Below are positions 12,305-24,680 of a stretch of DNA of 64,000 nt, piece by piece. Position 1 is the stretch's first letter, and each line of letters opens with the position of its first letter. The translations under genes and the position numbers were made by a program. Where the stretch lies: assembly GCF_958295425.1 (NCBI RefSeq), contig NC_081140.1:9679698-9743697 (forward strand), given 5' to 3'. The notes under the pieces are model-generated. The model saw only the letters and a program-made list of their open reading frames with translations, was not told the origin of the DNA and did not search any database. The stretch is from Solea solea. Lineage: Eukaryota; Chordata; Actinopteri; Pleuronectiformes; Soleidae.

Positions 12305-13216
12305 TGTAACTGACATCCTTTATATTTCAAAATGCATAATTAGTGCCATTTCAATGCTTTTTATTTTAAAACCTTTGTCTTGTATTACACTCGTCAAACC
12401 AATGACATGCAAGGAAAAGCATAAAGGTAGGCTATGAATTTCAATGACAGAACTGATTTGAATTATATTCACTGCATGTGTGGGTATGTTTTCTGAAACA
12501 AGAGCATCTGACTCTCTTTGAGCCGGTGAACATCTGCAAGCATTGAGCTCTTGTGCCTCTTCCCTCAGTCTGTCAGCAGCTGCCAGAAACTAAATATTCC
12601 AAATTGCTTAACATATGAATGTGAGGAAGATGGGAGCCGCCACTGCCCAAATACGCCATTCCCCCCCACTAGTGTAATCCTTGAGCTCCGTTTCCAGTCT
12701 CTTTTGTTGATGCTGTCTCGAGTAAACAATGTTAAGTGATAAGCAAAGTGTGTAGGAGGGAAAGAACGAGAGGAAGAAGAGGAGTAGGAGGAAGACGTGA
12801 GGCAGTGGAGAGGAGGAGGCAGTTTTGCATGAGGAGAAAGGGGAGTCAATGAGGGAAGCGTGATGGAAATCTTGGGTTGAAATAATTGGTCACTTCAAAG
12901 AAAAAAAAAAAAAATACAGAAAACTTGAACTGGGAGCCACCTCTTTCTGAACGGTGCAGCCACAAGTCTTAGAAGCTCAAGTTTCTCACTCTCCCCCAAT
13001 CTCTTCATTCACTTTTCTAACCTCGTCCCTCTCCCTCCATCGTTTTCTCCTCTCTCTCACACACACACACACTCTCAAAGACTCACCCCACATACACATG
13101 CACAGTATATACCACACACTTGAGTGTAAACAGCGTGTGACAGCTAGATCGCTCCACCCTGACTTGTGTGTTTGTGTGTTGATCCCTTCAGCAGGCCCTG
13201 CTTCTCCTGTCCACAG

Positions 13217-13293
13217 TGTCCGTGATGAGTTACTACATGGATCCAGTTTCTTCCTACCCAGCCCTTCACCCCTGTGACCGTCTGGGCCCAATG
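13217..13293 (+). CDS. ets1: ets1 long isoform, coding exon 1
   Basis: This is the first coding exon of the long, distal-promoter form of Ets-1. A strong acceptor (pyrimidine-rich, ending CCACAG) ends at 13216, and translation starts at ATG 13225 after eight leader bases. It encodes 23 residues, [20 protein letters not shown] followed by GPM, and ends at a GTAAGA donor in phase 0. The MSYYMD start resembles the MSYF start of the human 485-residue form; the rest diverges. It joins in frame only to the exon at 16234, not directly to the shared exons. Confidence 0.85.
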
Positions 13294-16200
13294 GTAAGAC
13301 CTCGCTCGTAAATTTCCTCTGTCTTAAGGCTGCCTCGGCTACCTACCACACAGCTGGGCAGCAGTGTGAGGAAGCGAGTTTATGTGTGTGTGTGTGAGTG
13401 TGTAGCAGCTCAGGCACATGACAGTGCAGGAATGTGTGCAGAAGCATACGAGAAGTGTGCTTGAGCGTGCCTGTGTGTTTGCAACTCTGGGTTCCTTCAC
13501 CTCTCAACACGATTCCCGCCGCGCTGAAGCGTCTCTATCTGTATGTACGCGGCGTTCCTTGTGATTTCGTCAAACGTTGGCGAAACAGAGCTGTTGAACA
13601 GAGGTGATTTTCCACAACGCTGTGAAATCGCCCTCATGAACTCTTCTGTGACTGTTGCACAAGCAGCCGTGGCCAAAATGCACTTCCTATTTAGCATGTA
13701 CTATTGTAAATATTGAGACCTCAGGGCCTGAATCGCTTCCACAAACCAGTCCGATCGGAGTCAGGCCGTCGCTTCTGAATTAACACTTTTCTCAGCTGAG
13801 CCGCTCGCGCGGTGCTTTTCCCGCAGTCTGTTTGCAAGAACACCAAGGCTCTAAGTGGTTTCCAAATGAGAGAGCAGAACACAGAGTCAGACAGTGGTAG
13901 CTGGGAACATTGGGATTCCTGTCAGGAGAGCGTTTGAAGGGTGAAGGCCAAGGAGCGGCAAAATAAATGCTTCCATTTGTATGCAGAACGCTGGCACATT
14001 AGGATAAGAGACTGGGGTTATATGCAAATGGTAACCCACCCTGGCCTGATAGACAACATAGAAGAATACAGCTCCCCTGGTCCTAATTGGCTCAGGTGGT
14101 GGGGCTTGCCTTTGAAATTGAGACTACTGTATACCAGGACAGACTTGGTCAAAAGGTAATCCTGGGTCACCTCGGTAGATCTATTCTCTTGAATTTACAT
14201 GATTTATCGGCAAAAGAGGCAAATGGCCCTGTGAGTTTAATGCGTCATGTTTACAATTCAGTTGCCGTCTCGATGTTTTTACTCACGCTGGACACAGAGA
14301 AGTTGAACAAAAACACATTAATGCACCTCACTGCGCAAGTGATCGTTATTCCCGAAGAGACGTCCAGAGAAATGATAGTGTGAGGCGACAGAGCAGCTTA
14401 CATGCAGCTAAAGTTTGGACTGACATGCAGCCAGGCTCCTGAATCACTGCCAGTTTGTGTCATTACTGGCAGGTAAAGAAGCCCATGAGAGTCATTTGTG
14501 CGCCGATTAAAAGGAATGTATCAGGGGAGCGACAGCAGAAAATGAGATAAATATTGCAAATATTTATTTATCTTTTCAAGAGTAGTGTGAAATCTGGCGC
14601 GCATTCACCCAGGTCCATGCAGGCTTGTTGCCTCTTAGAACCACCGGGGGCAGGTCGACTGACCACCTGGGAAGATGAATAAGAGAAAACATTAGTGTGG
14701 GAAAAATCACAAGACCATCAATAAGAAAGATGAGTCACTGATGTCAAATTACACTCGTCCCTTTGTTGCCAGTGGTATAGGTGTGACTTTCCCATATTGC
14801 AATATACTGCAATTTCAAAAAGAAGTTCCTTTTTGCACACATCGTACTTACTCTGTCTGTTAACCTGGCAAGTGCCAATAATAGTAGTATATCTGATGAA
14901 TATGATCACGTTTAAATGTTATTATAATCTATGTTATGCAGGAGGCAACACCCCAAATTATTTATAATATATATTACAGTTGCTGTAAATGCTTCCTCAA
15001 TAAATCAGTTAAACCTCATTTTACTCCCTGTTTTTCTCTGTCCAATAAAATGTACACGACTGTACTATATTAAAGAAAGGATTTATCACAATGTATTAAT
15101 TGTGTTACTAGATCCATCACAAACAAATGGTGTGTACAAATCCTGTCATGTGACAACAAAGACATACACCGTGCACACATACACCCAGTTTCTATCTGCA
15201 TTGAAGAATGTTCTATATTTAAACGGATCAAAGAGTATATTATCTCCACTTTTATCTATGCCACTCTCGTCCATAAATCATCCGTGTGGCTCCCTCCGTG
15301 CCTATCTAACTTTCCCGCCTGATACAAGGTAGCAGCGTCTCATGTGAAGAGCCCCATAAACTCACCTCCCCGGTCCTGAACTAGAGTCACAGCAACCATC
15401 CATAAAGCTGGCTGGGCACTGATAAATGCTGCTGTGCTAAAGCGCCGGTCGTCTATATCAGATCAACAGTCACTCTATCAGCCATTGTGTGTCAGTGACA
15501 CGTATGACATACATACAGTACATGGCTAATGTCCCTTTTATTGGGATGCCTGTACCGGCAAACACGATCGTGGCATTGCTTTACAAATGTGAGCAGTTGG
15601 AACCTTTGCAATTTCACAACTGACGTCTCAGACGGCAAATTACGGTGTAGCATGAATGTGACGATAAAAAAGGAACTTGTTACAGGATCAAATTCTGTCA
15701 ACCTTATTTACTTTGCTATGTTATTTCTGCGTAGGCACTTACTTGTGAGAAAAACTTCACTTCCCTGTTCACATCAGTTTCCAACCCAAATGTCAAACAA
15801 TATCTATTGAGGCTTTTGTTTGTTGTCAAATGAAGGTTTTGATATGTGCTATAAATGGCCCGAGTGGCTATCTTCTCCTCTGCTATCTCTTGTATCCACA
15901 TGGCATTTCATATCTCCTCTGGCTCCCCTGTCAAGTGCTGTCTTCAGAATTCCCCCCTCAGCGTGACCTCTAACGTGAACAGTTGTGAGATAAGCAGGAT
16001 TAAACAACTCAGCAAAGATAAACTGAACGAGTCAAATTTAGACCCAAGGGTTACATGGGAGGACAAACAATGAAAATGTTCCAAACCTGAGGTTGCACTG
16101 CCGGCCGGTTTGGTCAGCTGTTTTTGTGATTGTGTGTGTGAAGCCCTGAATTTCTAATCGGCTGTTTACCACACACTATACATTTTGAATCTGCTCCATG

Positions 16201-17154
16201 ATGCTCAGTTCATTTTGAATTGTTTGTCTGCAGAGGCAGAGCGGTGGGGTGGCAGTCGGCCCTCAGAACCAGCTACCAGGCGTGGTTCACCCGCAGCAGC
16301 AGTACTACCCGTCGCAGCCCCTCTACCCTCAAGACATTCCCCTGCAGGAAGTGCCCAATGGACACGATGTGTGCCCCACAGGTAAGAAATGGACACAGAA
16401 AAATCTCACCTCACACACGACGGTAATAAAACAAGAGGGAAAAACCCACAATTTAATTCCAAAGTAATAGTTTTCCCATCTTTCTTCTGTAAAACTCAAC
16501 TTCTGTCGTACATAGTGGAAAAGCAGTCACTGTTTATACAGCTTAAAACAAGCAAAAGACTTCGGAATGGGCAGTCAGTCACTCTCATGTGACATTCATG
16601 TTTGCAATCTTGACACACACATTTAAACTCCCTAATTTAGTTTTGTAGAACAGACGCACACACACAGTCTCAACTTGGCCTGTTGTTCTATGTCTGCTGC
16701 ATGAGGGATGTTGGTGATGCTGACCCTGAGGGCAATGCCTTTTCCAGATACCCCCCGCCCCCCACCCACCCCCGCTTCTTTATTTTCCTCCGTCTCCTCT
16801 CTACAGCTGGGGACAAACAAGTGTCCTGCATAGTTCTGCTTCCAAGCCTGTTTTTCTATTTTTTTTCTTTTTTCTTTTTTCCCCGGTGATTATTTAATGA
16901 ATTTTATTTTAAACTGGAACATTCTTTCCAGTGCATTTGCCTGTGCTTGACTCTGGCCTCTTCGTGTCCTCAAAAGTGATTGATGCTAGTGGACTGGGAC
17001 GCACACCACGGGAGTATGGTAGGGGTGCTGAGGGGCACAGCCTTCCTTCCGTCACCTCCCCAAGCTGGATGCAGGGGCAAGGCGGGGGGGGCAAAGGGCG
17101 GCCATCTTTTTCCCAAGCCTCTGGTTTGGTCTCTGGAGAGGTGGAGGGGTCTAA

Positions 17155-17185
<31 letters not shown>

Positions 17186-19942
17186 TCAGGATTTGATGGG
17201 ATTTGTTGATGTTTGTTGCCAGAGACACTCCTTCAGAGCCCTCTCTTCATTGCTCCCAATGCTAAACTGTTGACATAAACATTGCTTAGTGGAAAAGAAT
17301 AACCGAGCGCTGACCCTTTTTTTTTTTCTTCTCATCCTTCTCCTAAATCCTACACTAGGCCACAGGTCTAGGAGCTTTTAAACCACCTGGAGGTATTTGT
17401 AATAGTCATTTAGCTCTTGTATAGGAGTTTTCGTGCCAGCGGCACATGGTGTTATGAGTCTTTGTTAACCTCAACTGCAGCTCAGGAACCTTTGACACAG
17501 TCTCCACACCCTGCGGCCGTTGCTTTGACTCATTTCACTCAAACTGAAGACACGGTCTCTCCGTTAAATAATCGCTTTTATGTTTGGCTCATTATCAGTG
17601 CAGTGCAAGCAAGTTTTATTTAATCCACCAATAACTGGAATATAATGACAGTTTTTGGTTGTAGTCACTGACTTTTGTACATAATATATCAGCGCGATGA
17701 GCAGCTTACAAGGCGAGGACTAAACAATGAAGTAAATCAGGATGTTTTTTTTTAAGCACTGCAGGTCATTCACAAGTCGACAACATTCCTCACGATCTCT
17801 TAAACTAAGTCCACTGCTGTGTGTGCTATACGGGGTGATATATATTATTTCACTTAAAGGTAGTTACATTACATCAGCTTTTACAGCTGAAGTCCTCTTT
17901 TCTTTTTTTTTTTGGTTTGAGGATGGATCGGTTGTTGTTAAAATGAAATGTGCTCGTGTGAGAAAGATGGAGCACAGAGCAGATGTGAGGCGGGGATGTG
18001 GGATGTTAAAGGACCATTGCATGTTTGGCCTAGAGCCCAATGTCACACACACTGCTTCCTGACAACAGCCATGCCATGGCGATGTTTACACAAACCCAGT
18101 CCCACTCTTCACTTTCCAACACTCGCAGCACAGTCACTGTTGTAAACTCCCATAGTGGAAATGGTAAAAAAAACTGTGTGTGTGTGGGAAAAAAAAAGGA
18201 GGGAGTGTGCATTTCTGTGCATTCTCACTGAAATCCAGGCCCAGATATCAAACCCATGCACACACTCTTCGAACATCATGCAGTGATGCACACTCCACAT
18301 ATTCATTCATTAAATTCACACCCTGCACTCTGGTGTTTAATGGTACCGTGTATTGTATTACAGCATCCTCCCATTCAGCAATGCGTGCACACACACACAC
18401 ACACACACACATGCACTCTCAGGCACCCGTGGGTTCACTGTACATTTAAACATGCACTCCCATTCAGTGTGCGCAGACACAGCTGTGATCTGGCACTCTG
18501 GGACCATTGGCCTGTGTTTTATTTGATGTGATTTGACAGCTGGACAGTTGGAAGAGGAGGGGAAAGGGTGGAAAGGAAAGGAGAGTGGGCGGAATACAGT
18601 TTACGGAGAGTGGACTGATAGGGAGAGGGATAAGTCACAGGACTCGGACTGGCGTTGATGAGAGGAGAGAAGACGAGGGGGAGGAGGAGCTGAGATTTGT
18701 AGTCTCTGGGTGGGGTGGTGGTGGTGGGGGGGACTTTGTCTCTGACGAGGGGCACGTCCTCACGGGCGCAGGCCCATTTTTTATTTCTCAAAGTAAACAG
18801 GCAGCCTGCGGGGGTCCGGGGGTTATGGGAAAGGAGGAAACAGTGATGCTAATCAGGCCAGCACACACTTCCCCCTCCAACAATAAAACAAAACAAGAGT
18901 GGAAACACGGAAAAGCAACAGACAACTGTGGAGGGATGGACAACACTTATGCCGTGGTCCTACATTTGAACTGCACGGTGCGACTGTGATAATAACAATA
19001 GCGAGAGGAAAGCGCTGGTGTGCTGCTACTACTACTACATACTAGTTGGTTTTGAAGTCATTTTAGAAACCTTTGAAGAAACACAGGAGAATTTGAGGGC
19101 GTTTGAAAAGTGGTTCCATTATGCCTTATAATCAGTTTACAGTGGAGTCCCCATCTGTCCCTTAAGTACAATTTTACCAATATTGCCAGCCCTTTTCCTA
19201 ATGTGACGACATGAATGCATTTGTGACCCATTTTTATGATCACTTTTACGATCACAGTAATCTTCCATTTTTATTTTCTAGGAAGTGGGTATGTAGTAAG
19301 TTCCTCTTGATAGCACAGTGACTAAATGCCAACCCCATCAGACAGAACATGCAGTTCTCAGGCAATTGCAATCACTGACGGGAGATGATGCAACAGACGA
19401 CAGCTCATGTACATTTTTTTTTTTTTTCAGGAAAGTTGGCGCTTTAATGAATCCTATGAGAGGCCTCCCATTGTTTTAATGCTCACACAGGGGCTTAGCA
19501 ATATTAACAGAATGTTAACTGCGGTGAGTGTACACAGTGGTAACAGTAGGCGTGACTGTGTCTCATATTTTGCGCGGTATGAGCTCCATTGTCGCTTCAA
19601 CCTAATTCAGTTCTTTACACACTCTTTAGATACTTAAAACCGCCAGAGTGATGTATTTTACATCGTATATGTTCCCAGTGAGGACGAGCAGAGCTTTATC
19701 TGAAACCACAGTGGTAACAGAGAGGAGGGGAGGGCAAGACAAGGAGAGGGAGGGTTTGGAGGCAGAGAGACTTGAAGGGGGGTGGGGATAATTGAATTAT
19801 CTGCACAATGGAGTGATGGGGGGGGCACGTGGTGCCGCTAATGGAGGAAGAGATGTCCTTTTTACCGTAGCTAATTGTTCAGAAAAGAGCTGAGCCTTTG
19901 TTCACGGAGGCCCGGCTACTTAGTAGCGCGTGCACACACATA

Positions 19943-19977
<35 letters not shown>

Positions 19978-22900
19978 GAGAGGAATTTGAGGCACAAGAG
20001 AGCAATGTACATAAACAGAGTGCATGAGCATAGACACACACACACACACACGCACACACATCGGGGGTACACCGCTCATGTCCCAGTTAGTCCTCTGATC
20101 TCAGCAGGAGTGCATCCAGCCTTTGGCACCTTCAGACAGCATCCACACAGACAGAGCTCTCACCTGAGGCCACAAGGAACCCACTGTTTTACTGCCTCGT
20201 CTCTTTCTCTCTCTCTCTCACTCTGTCTGTCTGTCTGTCTAAATCAAAATTGTTGGTCTTTATTGGCATGGTAATGTGCATCTTACATTGCCAAAGCATA
20301 TATCTATCAACATTGTTCATACACTCATACACACTATATACAATATGTACAATATCCGTATAAACGCACATATAGGAGATAGGAGTATGGGTAGGATCAG
20401 AGTCTGTCTGTCTGTCTGTCTGTCTGTCTGCGTCCATCACCCATCACCCATCACCCATCTGTATAAGTCTACTTGAGTGCCTGTAAATGAGCGACTGATT
20501 GAGTAAGTGCTGATTGCTGTCCATTCACACACCATACCAACCCTGTCGGGTCACAACACATTGTGTAAATGTTTAAATCTTTGATATCTTCAGTTATTTT
20601 TTCATGTCAAAAAAAACAAACTGTTTTAAAATGAAAATACATGATGCAACCCTCCGAGCTCTTTTGAGGTTTTTTTTTTTTTTTGCGGTGGCACAGGAAC
20701 CAGAGACGAGTATCTTTTGACAGTGGAATGGATTGCTCTAAATTGAATAACCTTTCAGTTAACGCTGTGAAAAGTAGCAGGTGCAGTGGTTACATCTAAG
20801 GATTATAGACAGGCGCACAAGCACAGATGTGCCAGCGAGAGACACTCGGCAAGCAGGAGAGATCGGCGAGGAGAGGGAGCGAGGGAGACTGCTGTAGGGG
20901 TGGTAGACTACAAGGCAAATGAGTGAAGCTGTCTAATCTTCAAGACCATGGCAACAGCATTTGCCAGGTGAAGAGAAGACTGACACTGAAACCAGAACTT
21001 GTGCCCTGAAGCGTACTGGTACCATGCTGGTTGGCTGTTTCATGACAGTGTGACAATTAACAATCCCCCTCTCTCAGGCGGGAAGGATTTGTTTCAACAA
21101 CAGTTCTCTTTTGGCTTTGAGAACCTTTGACACCAGTTGCTGATAGAGAGATCTCTATGAAGATAAATTTAATGGGAACTGTTTTCCTCATGTCAGTAGA
21201 AAATGTGTTTGTCTTCAGGGTCACTGTACAAAAGGCTGTCTGTGGACAAATACTCGTCATTGCAAACTCGTCATCGCTGTGAGGAAAAAGAAATATCGTG
21301 CATGTGCTATACTAAAAAGAGAGGTGCATAGATGTTGTGTGGCAACAGGAATGTGAAGCAACAATGCTTCTTGCAGTCACTTCAGCATTTTTCTAACTAA
21401 AATTAGCAGGTAGACCAAGGACTTGCAAACACAGATGAAACCATTAAAACATCATTCCCATTGCCAGTGAGTGGTCTGCCCTGTGGTATTTGTTGACCCG
21501 GTGTCACAAGCATTTTCACCCGTGTGAAAACTGTGACATTGCAGTCACACCAGAAATAAAACGAGAAAAAAAACGAAACAATTACAACCCCATTGCTCTC
21601 AGTAGCTTTGCTTACATGGACACATGTAATCGGAATAAAAATATGTCACATAAACAATCTGAAAACTCAGCATTTTCTGCTTCTACTTCTGCATGTAGAT
21701 GTCAAATCACTGCATGTCAAAAAAGTCTATTCTGACTGAACGCTTGATGCGTTTGTACACAAACCACAATCGGATCATTTAGTTTGGCGCCCATCTAACG
21801 AATGAAATTTTAAATTCCAATTGGAACAAATGTTTTTGGAAGGAAGACATTTTGCGCATTTAAACATCTCTTTAAATTGGTCAGTTGGATGATCTGAGTC
21901 CGAACAGATTGAACATGTTTTTGGACCAGTAGATGGAGTATTTGTTGCTGATTATTTATGTTACTGTTTTACAATCCACCAGTTTACCAGTTCAGCTTTT
22001 ATCACATTCCTTTTACCACACATTCTTAAAAAGAATGAAGAAATACAATCGGAATGATTTTTATAGTGTTAAAAAAAACAAAAACAAAGTCAAGATGGAA
22101 AGAATAAAACAGTTTACAGTGACGCCAGTCCAGATATTAGTCAGCAACACCATTAAAGCTCTAATGGCTGCCCTCAGGCACAGAGGGACCCGGGCTGTCC
22201 TTTTAAGAACAGATACGAGGGAGTTCATTAAGAGAAGACAAAGAGGTCCAGTCAGAGAGAGTGAGAGACTGACTAAGAAGAAGTGAGATGTACTGTCCTC
22301 CTCCCTCCAATTCTCCCCCTCACTTACCCCCACCACTTTGCCCCCAGTGAGGCAGCTCCTCTCACCGCAGAACCCACGAGTCCTCTTCCCAGACGAGGCT
22401 TCTATCAGGCCAGTGAAACCTGATCCAAGGCTGCTAATGGAGCCAGCGAAGTACCACCGGTTTAAAAATCCATGTGTGATCAATATCCCTGGCTCCCCAG
22501 CCTCCACCCAGATCATCCCATTTAGAAATACATGAGCACAGTACAGTATCATATTATTCATGTTCATTATAGGTTGCTCCATATGACCCACTCTAACAAG
22601 GTTGCTCGCGATGATGCGAGATTCATGGAAAATGAACTGAAGAAGAAACACATTCATGTTGATCCAGACCTCCACTTCTTGTGGAAGCTGAAACACTAAA
22701 CAAATGAAACACAAATCAAAACAAAACAGTAAGTTCCATTTAAGTTAGTGGGAGAATTATTATTATTATAATCTATTATCTCTGCTTCTGCTCCCATGGG
22801 AGGTGTGACCCGTTGGCAGTGAAGCCTTACTGTGGCTAAAATGCCCAATCATTCTCTCATCTTTTTTTCCAGTCGCAGAACAAATTATTGATTCCTTTTC

Positions 22901-24647
22901 CAGGAGAAGGTATGGTGATTATTTAAGATAATAGAGGACAACAATAAGAAAACAGAACAGGCAGATTTTTCTTTTCTTTTCTTTTTGAGACCTACTTTGA
23001 TTTATTTGAATGTCTGTGCAACCACACTTTAAATGTTGCATCTTTAATGACCTAGTTAACTTTGAATAACTTTCAAATCAATACTATACAATAATATACC
23101 CAGCTCTACTGATGCCAGATGAGCTGTTTAAAGAGAGCAAAACAGACATGGTTGTCTTTTAATTGATCGGTACAAGGTGAACAGGAAATACTCTGAGGTG
23201 TTTACAAGGGAGGGTAACGAGTTACGAGGAAACGTGGACATGTAGAAAGTGGGACACAGACAGTTCAGCGTCACCTTCCAGCTTCCAGCTCACACACACA
23301 CACACACACACTACATCTAAACGGTTTAAGCAGGGCTATTTTAAGATCTAAAACCATCTCCAAACAAAGATTGGAATGTTTGTAGTGTATAATGTGCCCA
23401 TACAGGATCAGTTTGTTCAACCATACAGTATCTGCAATCCATTCCCTATAGTAAGTCTGACTGAAAGAGTCCAGTCCCATCAGTGAGCACAGTATAGGGT
23501 GTAATGTGAGACAGTGTGAGGCGTATTATTTCTTGCTATGATGCCTTTTATGAATGAACACTGTGCTCTTAGTTTTTTAAGCACAAATGATTGATGGAAA
23601 CTCACCCATGTGCCATAAACTGGTCATGGCTAAAGGACCCGTGTGAAATATTTAGTGACGTCTAGTGGTGAGACTGTTACAAACATAGGTCTCCTCTTCT
23701 CGCACTAGGAAACTGCGACCACCAGTGAGGATGTCACTCTTTGTTTACGTACTCAGCTTTATTGCGGCTGTTTTGTCAGTTTGGTACGCCGGAGAAATAT
23801 GGCGGCACAAGATGGCCGCCTCTGTAAATAAAGTCCCTTGGCTACAGTTCATACAAAAGACAAAAAACAGCCTTTTCATGATTGAAAGTGATTGTACACT
23901 TATACAAGTGGTACAGTACGTGGTATATTCACTTTCTTCTAATAAACCCTTCTCAATGTTACACACTGGACGTTTACGGTTAAGAACAAGGTGTGTGTGT
24001 GTGTGTGGAAGGTTGGGGGGGGGGCTTGTAATTGAATTGTGAATCAACCGGTAAGTCAACCTCCTCCACACACACACACACACACACATACACTCACACA
24101 CACAAACACCGCCCACTTCAGCTGTCGTCGGCGCTCCGTCTCCGTGTAATGCAACGCCCATGTCCACAGATAGAGAGGAAGGAGTGAGTGAGCGTGTGAG
24201 TGAGTTAGAAAGAACGAGGAAAAGAGGGAGTGTGTGTGCATGCACCGGAGAGAGAGAAAGAGAGAGAGAAAGGAGAGAGAGAGAGAGAGAGAGAGAGATA
24301 AGTTTTGAAAGACATTGAGTCGGATTTTAAGTGTGAGGGTATAAAGCCAAGAAAAGAAAGACAACCATCGCTTTGTAGATTAGACCGGAGCGCTAAGATA
24401 AGATTCTTCTCTCATACACAAATCTATATAGTGTGTGTTTGGAATTTTTAGAATAAAAGAGGGACGCGGCGTTATTAAGTCACGCCGATCTGATGATCAT
24501 GACGGCAGCTGTCGATATGAAACCGACGTTAACGATTATAAAGGCTGAAAAAATGGACGGTGAGTAAACATATTATTTTTTAATTTTTTGAACAAGTCTT
24601 CTGTTAGAGCTTGACAGTTAACGCGAGTCCTCTGCGTGTTTATCCTG

Positions 24648-24680
<33 letters not shown>

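Larger units (their letters stand above)
16382..24498 (+). other. Intron and upstream sequence of the proximal promoter
   Basis: No exon is recognised between the second long-isoform exon and the short-isoform first exon. The stretch holds several CA/CTGT microsatellites, one retroposon tail (20242-20400), an inverted-repeat element (23631-23976) and a block at about 22090-22550 with low stop density on the minus strand and a homeodomain-type palindrome. An open frame of 217 codons on the minus strand (22061-22714) is not supported as a gene. Confidence 0.7.

Noticed and set aside
21922..21940. CCAGTAGATGGAG as a third CTCF-like motif
   Set aside because: It lacks the invariant GGC of the core.
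22061..22714. Minus-strand open frame of 217 codons
   Set aside because: It is the longest open frame in the window, but its translation is hydrophobic and serine/leucine-rich in patches, includes runs from CT-rich sequence and resembles no family. No splice or promoter context supports it. Low stop density fits a non-coding block better.
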